From positions 50,253-114,252 of the forward strand of contig NZ_RJUL01000001.1 of assembly GCF_003751625.1 (NCBI RefSeq): a stretch of 64,000 nt of DNA, written 5' to 3'. The position numbers were made by a program, and so were the translations under genes. Shown here piece by piece: positions 59,884 through 64,000 of this stretch (positions are counted from its first letter, which is position 1; every line of letters begins with the position of its first letter). The stretch is from Gallaecimonas pentaromativorans. GTDB lineage: Bacteria; Pseudomonadota; Gammaproteobacteria; Enterobacterales; Gallaecimonadaceae. Under the pieces are notes generated by a model. That model searched no databases. It was not told the DNA's origin and was given only the letters and a program-made list of their open reading frames with translations.

Positions 59884-60646
59884 CGCCGGTCAGTTTTTCG
59901 ATGACCTTCGCCACCGCCACCAGGCCAAAGGTGGCAGTGACCACCATGGAAGCGCCAAATCCCGAGGCACAGTCCATGCGCATGGAGCCGTCGGCTTGCT
60001 TGGTGGCGCACACGGTACCGTCGGGCTTAGGGTATTTGAGGGCTTCCGAGGAAAACACACAGTCCACCCCGAACTTGCGGGTCTTGGAGAAGTGGTAGTT
60101 GCGGCGCAAGCGCTCTTTTAACTTACGGGCCAGGGGGTCTTGGATGGTTTTGGTAAGATCCGCCACCTGCACCTGGGTAGGGTCAACCTGGCCACCGGCG
60201 CCGCCCATGGTGATGATGCGTATCTTGTTGCGCTTGCAATGGGCGATCATGGCCGCCTTCGCGCCCAAAGAATCAGTTGCATCAATCACATAGTCAAAGC
60301 CAGCAGCCAAAAGTTCAGCTACATTTTCCGGGGTGACAAAATCATCGATGGCCGTCACCTGGCAATCGGGATTGATAAGGCGGATACGTTCGGCCATGAC
60401 CTCGGTCTTAGGAAGACCCACTGTGGTGGTCAGGGCATGGATTTGACGGTTGGTGTTGGTGGTACAGACATCGTCCATGTCCACCAGAGTGATGGCACCC
60501 ACACCGCTGCGGGCCAGCGCCTCGGCTACCCAAGTGCCGACGCCGCCGATCCCAGCCACGAAAATATGACTATGTTTCAGTACATTGGCCGCACTTTGGC
60601 CATAGAGCCGGATAATGCCGCCAAATCTGGTGTCGTAATCGCTCAT
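59873..60646 (-). CDS. tcdA: tRNA threonylcarbamoyladenosine dehydratase TcdA
   Basis: 257 residues. TcdA (CsdL) cyclises t6A37 of tRNA to ct6A with ATP; it belongs to the E1/MoeB/ThiF family. The nucleotide loop is VAGIGGVGTWVAEALARSGVG, followed by LVDMDDVCTTNTNRQI and IDATDSLGAKAAMIAHCK. In E. coli it works with the CsdA-CsdE sulfur pair, whose genes lie just to the left. Its 3' end overlaps the transporter gene. Confidence 0.95.
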   Translation of the reverse strand: MSDYDTRFGGIIRLYGQSAANVLKHSHIFVAGIGGVGTWVAEALARSGVGAITLVDMDDVCTTNTNRQIHALTTTVGLPKTEVMAERIRLINPDCQVTAIDDFVTPENVAELLAAGFDYVIDATDSLGAKAAMIAHCKRNKIRIITMGGAGGQVDPTQVQVADLTKTIQDPLARKLKERLRRNYHFSKTRKFGVDCVFSSEALKYPKPDGTVCATKQADGSMRMDCASGFGASMVVTATFGLVAVAKVIEKLTGVKP

Positions 60647-60787
60647 CAGTTACCCCCAAACCCGGGCGCGCATTCTAGCATGGGCCGGGCTTGTAACTAA
60701 TGGACTATTCCAAATTGACACAAAGAGACGGCATCATGGCTCAACTCCCCCAACCTGTTGGCGCATGTCGCCCGTTAAGGAGATAGC

Positions 60788-61969
60788 ATGCAGGACGTAG
60801 TAATAGTCGCAGCAACCCGTACCGCCGTTGGCGGTTTCCAAGGAAGCCTCAGCCAGATCCCGGCCCACCAACTGGCCGCCACCCTTATCCAGGATACCCT
60901 GGCCAAGCTAGGCCTCGACGGCAGCCAAGTCGACGAAGTGCTGCTCGGCCAGGTACTGACCGCCGGTTGTGGCCAAAACCCGGCCCGCCAGGCAGCCATT
61001 CACGCCGGCCTGCCCAACATGGTGCCGGCCATGACCATCAACAAGGTGTGCGGCAGTGGCCTCAAAGCCCTGCACCTGGCCACCCAGGCCATTCGCTGCG
61101 GCGATGCCGATGTGGTGATTGCCGGCGGCATGGAAAACATGAGCCTGTCTCCCTACATCATGCCTGGCGCCCGTACCGGCCTTCGTATGGGTAACGCCCA
61201 AGTGGTGGACACCATGGTCAACGACGGCCTGTGGGACGCGTTCAACGATTACCACATGGGCATCACCGCCGAGAACCTGGCCGAGAAATACGACATCAGC
61301 CGTGAGCAGCAGGACGCCTTTGCCGCTCAGTCTCAGCAAAAGGCCGCGGCCGCCATCGAAGCTGGCCGCTTTAAAGATGAAATCACCCCCATCAAGGTGC
61401 CTCAGCGCAAGGGCGACCCCCTTGTCTTTGATACCGACGAAGGCCCCCGCGCCGGCACCACTGCCGAGAGCCTGGCCAAATTGCGCCCGGCCTTTAAAAA
61501 GGACGGCACCGTGACCGCCGGTAACGCGTCGAGCATCAACGACGGTGCCGCCATCGTGGTGATGATGAGCCGCGAAAAGGCCCAGCAGCTGGGTCTGGAA
61601 GTGCTGGCCCATGTCAAAGCCTACGCCAACGCCGGGGTGGACCCGTCCATCATGGGCATTGGCCCTGTCCCCGCTACCCAGCGCTGCCTGGCTCGCGCCG
61701 GCTGGAAGGTAGAAGACTTGGACCTGATTGAGGCCAACGAAGCCTTTGCCGCTCAATCCCTGGCGGTGGGTAAAGAGCTGGGCTGGGACACCAGTAAGGT
61801 CAACGTCAACGGCGGCGCCATTGCCATTGGCCACCCCATCGGCGCCTCCGGCTGCCGGGTGCTGGTCACCTTGGTGCACGAGATGCTCAAGCGGGACGCC
61901 AAAAAAGGCCTGGCGACCCTGTGCATCGGCGGCGGCCAGGGGGTTGCCCTGGCCATCGAGCGGGACTGA
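60788..61969 (+). CDS. Acetyl-CoA C-acetyltransferase (thiolase)
   Basis: 393 residues; ATG behind AAGGAG. Biosynthetic-type thiolase that condenses two acetyl-CoA or cleaves acetoacetyl-CoA. Nucleophile Cys88 is in [14 protein letters not shown]; catalytic His lies in [16 protein letters not shown] and the second Cys in [10 protein letters not shown] near the C-terminus. Length is typical of AtoB/PhbA. No partner gene of a PHB or acetoacetate pathway is adjacent, so its pathway is uncertain. Confidence 0.94.
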   Translation: MQDVVIVAATRTAVGGFQGSLSQIPAHQLAATLIQDTLAKLGLDGSQVDEVLLGQVLTAGCGQNPARQAAIHAGLPNMVPAMTINKVCGSGLKALHLATQAIRCGDADVVIAGGMENMSLSPYIMPGARTGLRMGNAQVVDTMVNDGLWDAFNDYHMGITAENLAEKYDISREQQDAFAAQSQQKAAAAIEAGRFKDEITPIKVPQRKGDPLVFDTDEGPRAGTTAESLAKLRPAFKKDGTVTAGNASSINDGAAIVVMMSREKAQQLGLEVLAHVKAYANAGVDPSIMGIGPVPATQRCLARAGWKVEDLDLIEANEAFAAQSLAVGKELGWDTSKVNVNGGAIAIGHPIGASGCRVLVTLVHEMLKRDAKKGLATLCIGGGQGVALAIERD

Positions 61970-61981
61970 TAACCGCGTTTT

Positions 61982-62009
61982 AAAAAAGGGGCCGGTTGGC
62001 TCCTTTTTT
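61982..62009. terminator. Terminator between the thiolase and the GGDEF-EAL gene
   Basis: AAAAAAGGGGCC / GGCTCCTTTTTT (one G-U pair) with a GGTT loop, reaching the stop of the converging gene. Confidence 0.85.
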
Positions 62010-63999
62010 ATTGGTTGGGTGCATTGATTTCAAGCCAGCGCGGCACCGCATCGGCCGGCAGCGGCCTTGAAAAATAAAAGCCCTGGGCCTGCTGGCAGTG
62101 ATGTTTGGCTAAAAACTCAGCCTGGGCCGCCGTTTCCACCCCTTCGGCTATCACCTCCAGCCCAAGGCCTCTGGCCATCCCCAGCACCGCCAGGCTTATC
62201 TCCACCTCCCCTTGGCTGCCCGGCAGGTTCTGTACAAAGCTGCGGTCCAGTTTCAAGGCATTGATGGGCAGTTTGCGAAGGTACGCCAGGGACGAATAAC
62301 CGGTGCCGAAATCGTCGATGGAAAGGCGAATACCACGGCTGCGAATGGCCTCGAGCATGGCCAGCATCGCCTCGGCCCGTTCGGGAATAAAAAAGCTCTC
62401 GGTGATCTCCAGCTCAATCAGCTCCGGGGCTATCTGATAGCGGCTCAGGCAGTGGTCCAATACCCGCAGGAAGTGCTCAGACTGCAATTGCAGCACCGAG
62501 AGGTTTACCGCCACCGGCACCCGGGCCAGGTGCTGCCACTTTTGAAGCTGCGCGCACACCATCTCCAGCACCTGGGTGCCCAAGGTTTCAATCAGCCCCA
62601 GCCGCTCGGCCAGGGGAATAACCTCAGCCGGTGACACTTGGCCCAGCTCGTCGTCATGCCAGCGCAGCAGGGCCTCCAGCCCTTCAAGGCAGCCGCTGGC
62701 CAGGTTGATTTTCGGCTGGTAATGAAGGTTGAGCGCCCCTTTGGCAAGGGCATGGTGCAGCCGTTCTTCCAGGCGCATTTCCTGGCGGGTACGCTCGCTC
62801 ATCTCGCTGTTATAAAAGCGAAACTTGTTACGCCCCAGCTCCTTGGAGCGGTACATGGCGGTATCGGCAAAGCGCAGCAGCTGTTCTTCATTGCTGCCGT
62901 CACCGGGAAAAAGGCTGATGCCGATACTGGCTGACACAAAAAGTGCCCGGCCATTGATGTGCATCGGCTCGTAGATGGCGTCAATCAGGCGCTGGGCCAG
63001 GCATTCCAGGCCGCCCAGGCTATCGATTTCCGGCACCAGCACCGTGAACTCATCGCCCCCCAGCCGCGCCACCGAATCTCCTTCACGCACGGTTTTCTCA
63101 AGGCGACGGGCCACCTCGATAAGCACCCGGTCGCCGGCCAGGTGGCCGAGGGAATCGTTGATGCGTTTGAACAGGTCCAAATCCACAAACAGCAATGCCA
63201 CCTGATGGCGATGGCGGCGGGCGTTGGCAATGGCCAGGCGCAGCCGGTCGGTAAAAAGGCGCCGGTTGGGGAGCCCGGTCAGCTCATCAAAATAAGCCAG
63301 AGACTGGATGCGGGCCTCTTTTTGCTTGCGGTCGGTAATGTCGGTAAAGATGCCGGCGTATTTGCAGATGGCGCCGCTGTCGTCATGAATGGCGGTGATG
63401 GTCAGCCACTCGGGATAGACCTCGCCATTTTTGCGCTTGTTCCAGATCTCCCCTTGCCAAAAGCCCTGCTCTTGGAGCTGGCGCCACATCAGTTGGTAAA
63501 AATCGTCGCCGTGGCGGCCCGAGCTCAGCAGCGCCGGGGTCTTACCCACCACTTCATCCTGCTGGTAGCCGGTCATCTCTGAAAAACTGGGGTTAACCGA
63601 CTCTATGGTGCCGTCGGGGGCGGTGATCATGATGCCGTCCAATGAGGCATTGATCACCTGGGTGGCCAGGCGCAGGTGCTCTACCGAGAGCCGAAGAGCG
63701 GTGTCTCGCTCGTCCAGCAAGCGGCGCAGCTGGTTGACATATTCGTACTCGATATTGGCCAGCACGTCGCTGTAGGACAGCAGCCCTAAAAGGTCGCCGC
63801 TGGTGTCCAGCACCCCTAAGTGCCGGTAGTGCTGCTGCTGAAGGGTTTGCACCGCCAGCATCAGGCTGGCGCCGCTTGGCATGGAAAAAAGCGGATAGGT
63901 GGCAATGTCATCCAGGCAATGGCCGGACGGCTCGGCCACCCAGGCCACCAAGTCGCGCTCGGTGACAATGCCTTGGGCGCCATCGGAGCGCTCCACCAC
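62008..63999 (-). CDS. CBS-PAS-GGDEF-EAL cyclic-di-GMP enzyme (5' end outside the window)
   Basis: 663 residues are visible; the frame is open at the window edge, so the true start lies beyond 64000. Order: CBS-domain pair (about 1-90: GIVTERDLVAWV ... LLGLLSYSDVLANIE), a PAS domain (about 110-225), GGDEF with intact active site in ARLGGDEFTVLV, and EAL. EAL residues are present: EALLRW, NLSVLQL, LEITES, IDDFGTGYSS, LKLDRSFV and EGVET, so both activities may be functional. It probably responds to a nucleotide at the CBS pair. The N-terminal part is missing here. Confidence 0.92.
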   Translation of the reverse strand: MVERSDGAQGIVTERDLVAWVAEPSGHCLDDIATYPLFSMPSGASLMLAVQTLQQQHYRHLGVLDTSGDLLGLLSYSDVLANIEYEYVNQLRRLLDERDTALRLSVEHLRLATQVINASLDGIMITAPDGTIESVNPSFSEMTGYQQDEVVGKTPALLSSGRHGDDFYQLMWRQLQEQGFWQGEIWNKRKNGEVYPEWLTITAIHDDSGAICKYAGIFTDITDRKQKEARIQSLAYFDELTGLPNRRLFTDRLRLAIANARRHRHQVALLFVDLDLFKRINDSLGHLAGDRVLIEVARRLEKTVREGDSVARLGGDEFTVLVPEIDSLGGLECLAQRLIDAIYEPMHINGRALFVSASIGISLFPGDGSNEEQLLRFADTAMYRSKELGRNKFRFYNSEMSERTRQEMRLEERLHHALAKGALNLHYQPKINLASGCLEGLEALLRWHDDELGQVSPAEVIPLAERLGLIETLGTQVLEMVCAQLQKWQHLARVPVAVNLSVLQLQSEHFLRVLDHCLSRYQIAPELIELEITESFFIPERAEAMLAMLEAIRSRGIRLSIDDFGTGYSSLAYLRKLPINALKLDRSFVQNLPGSQGEVEISLAVLGMARGLGLEVIAEGVETAAQAEFLAKHHCQQAQGFYFSRPLPADAVPRWLEINAPNQ

Positions 64000-64000
64000 C

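Noticed and set aside
1-64000. CRISPR arrays, tRNA or rRNA genes, prophage
   Set aside because: No regularly spaced direct repeats, no tRNA TTCRA/acceptor patterns noticed and no phage structural genes; by eye only, so a short tRNA could be missed.

Overview
The window reads as chromosomal DNA of a free-living, GC-rich, motile, aerobic gammaproteobacterium. Protein sequences and gene order sit near the Aeromonadales/Alteromonadales border; Gallaecimonas or a close relative is my guess from pattern alone, not a database result. The main evidence is a classic gammaproteobacterial housekeeping run (fldB | xerD-dsbC-recJ-prfB-lysS), the trmN6 | srmB divergent pair, rdgC, pstSCAB, csdA-csdE-tcdA, and E. 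coli-like regulatory sites (LexA, Fur, Pho, CueR and FliA types). I see no rRNA, tRNA or CRISPR array.

Regions. 1-2208: the start of a membrane protein leaving the window, then a secreted ankyrin-repeat protein overlapping a YceK/YidQ-type lipoprotein. 2209-6450: an accessory island. It holds decayed DNA, then a cluster of at least three integron attC sites framing four AT-rich cassette genes of unknown function with no integrase in view, cut off by a truncated IS3-family fragment. 6451-8797: msrA, an orphan exported protein, and an AT-rich two-gene unit that looks like a Tse2-type ADP-ribosyltransferase toxin with a small acidic partner. 8798-19500: the housekeeping block, including the RF2 programmed frameshift. 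19750-35273: paired lipoproteins, an exported nuclease, two chemotaxis receptors (one behind a near-consensus sigma-28 promoter), yaaA, an alanine/sodium symporter, rdgC, an HDOD protein, trhP with an overlapping ferredoxin, a YjiH-type membrane protein and a SYLF lipoprotein. 35358-37866: a HAD phosphatase and a purine permease-gpt operon with a PurR-like site. 37974-41780: the Pho-controlled pstSCAB operon. 41800-42130: a 39-residue reading frame with a strong ribosome-binding site, an extended -10 promoter and a leader able to fold in two ways. 42245-49782: an M17 aminopeptidase, a Fur-controlled PepSY membrane operon, LexA-controlled dinB, a CoA transferase and a Tsx-like porin. 49837-53313: a copper-export operon (chaperone, CopA, methyltransferase, cupredoxin) behind a CueR-type 19-bp-spacer promoter. 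53370-63999: TspO, a patatin-like protein, a diguanylate cyclase, a YfcG-type GST, the csdA-csdE / tcdA sulfur and tRNA genes, a thiolase and the C-terminal part of a CBS-PAS-GGDEF-EAL protein.

The genes cover translation quality, recombination and repair, periplasmic disulfide chemistry, phosphate, purine, copper and iron homeostasis, motility and cyclic-di-GMP signalling. The least explained parts are the attC cassette cluster, the Tse2-like pair and the 39-residue gene with its leader.
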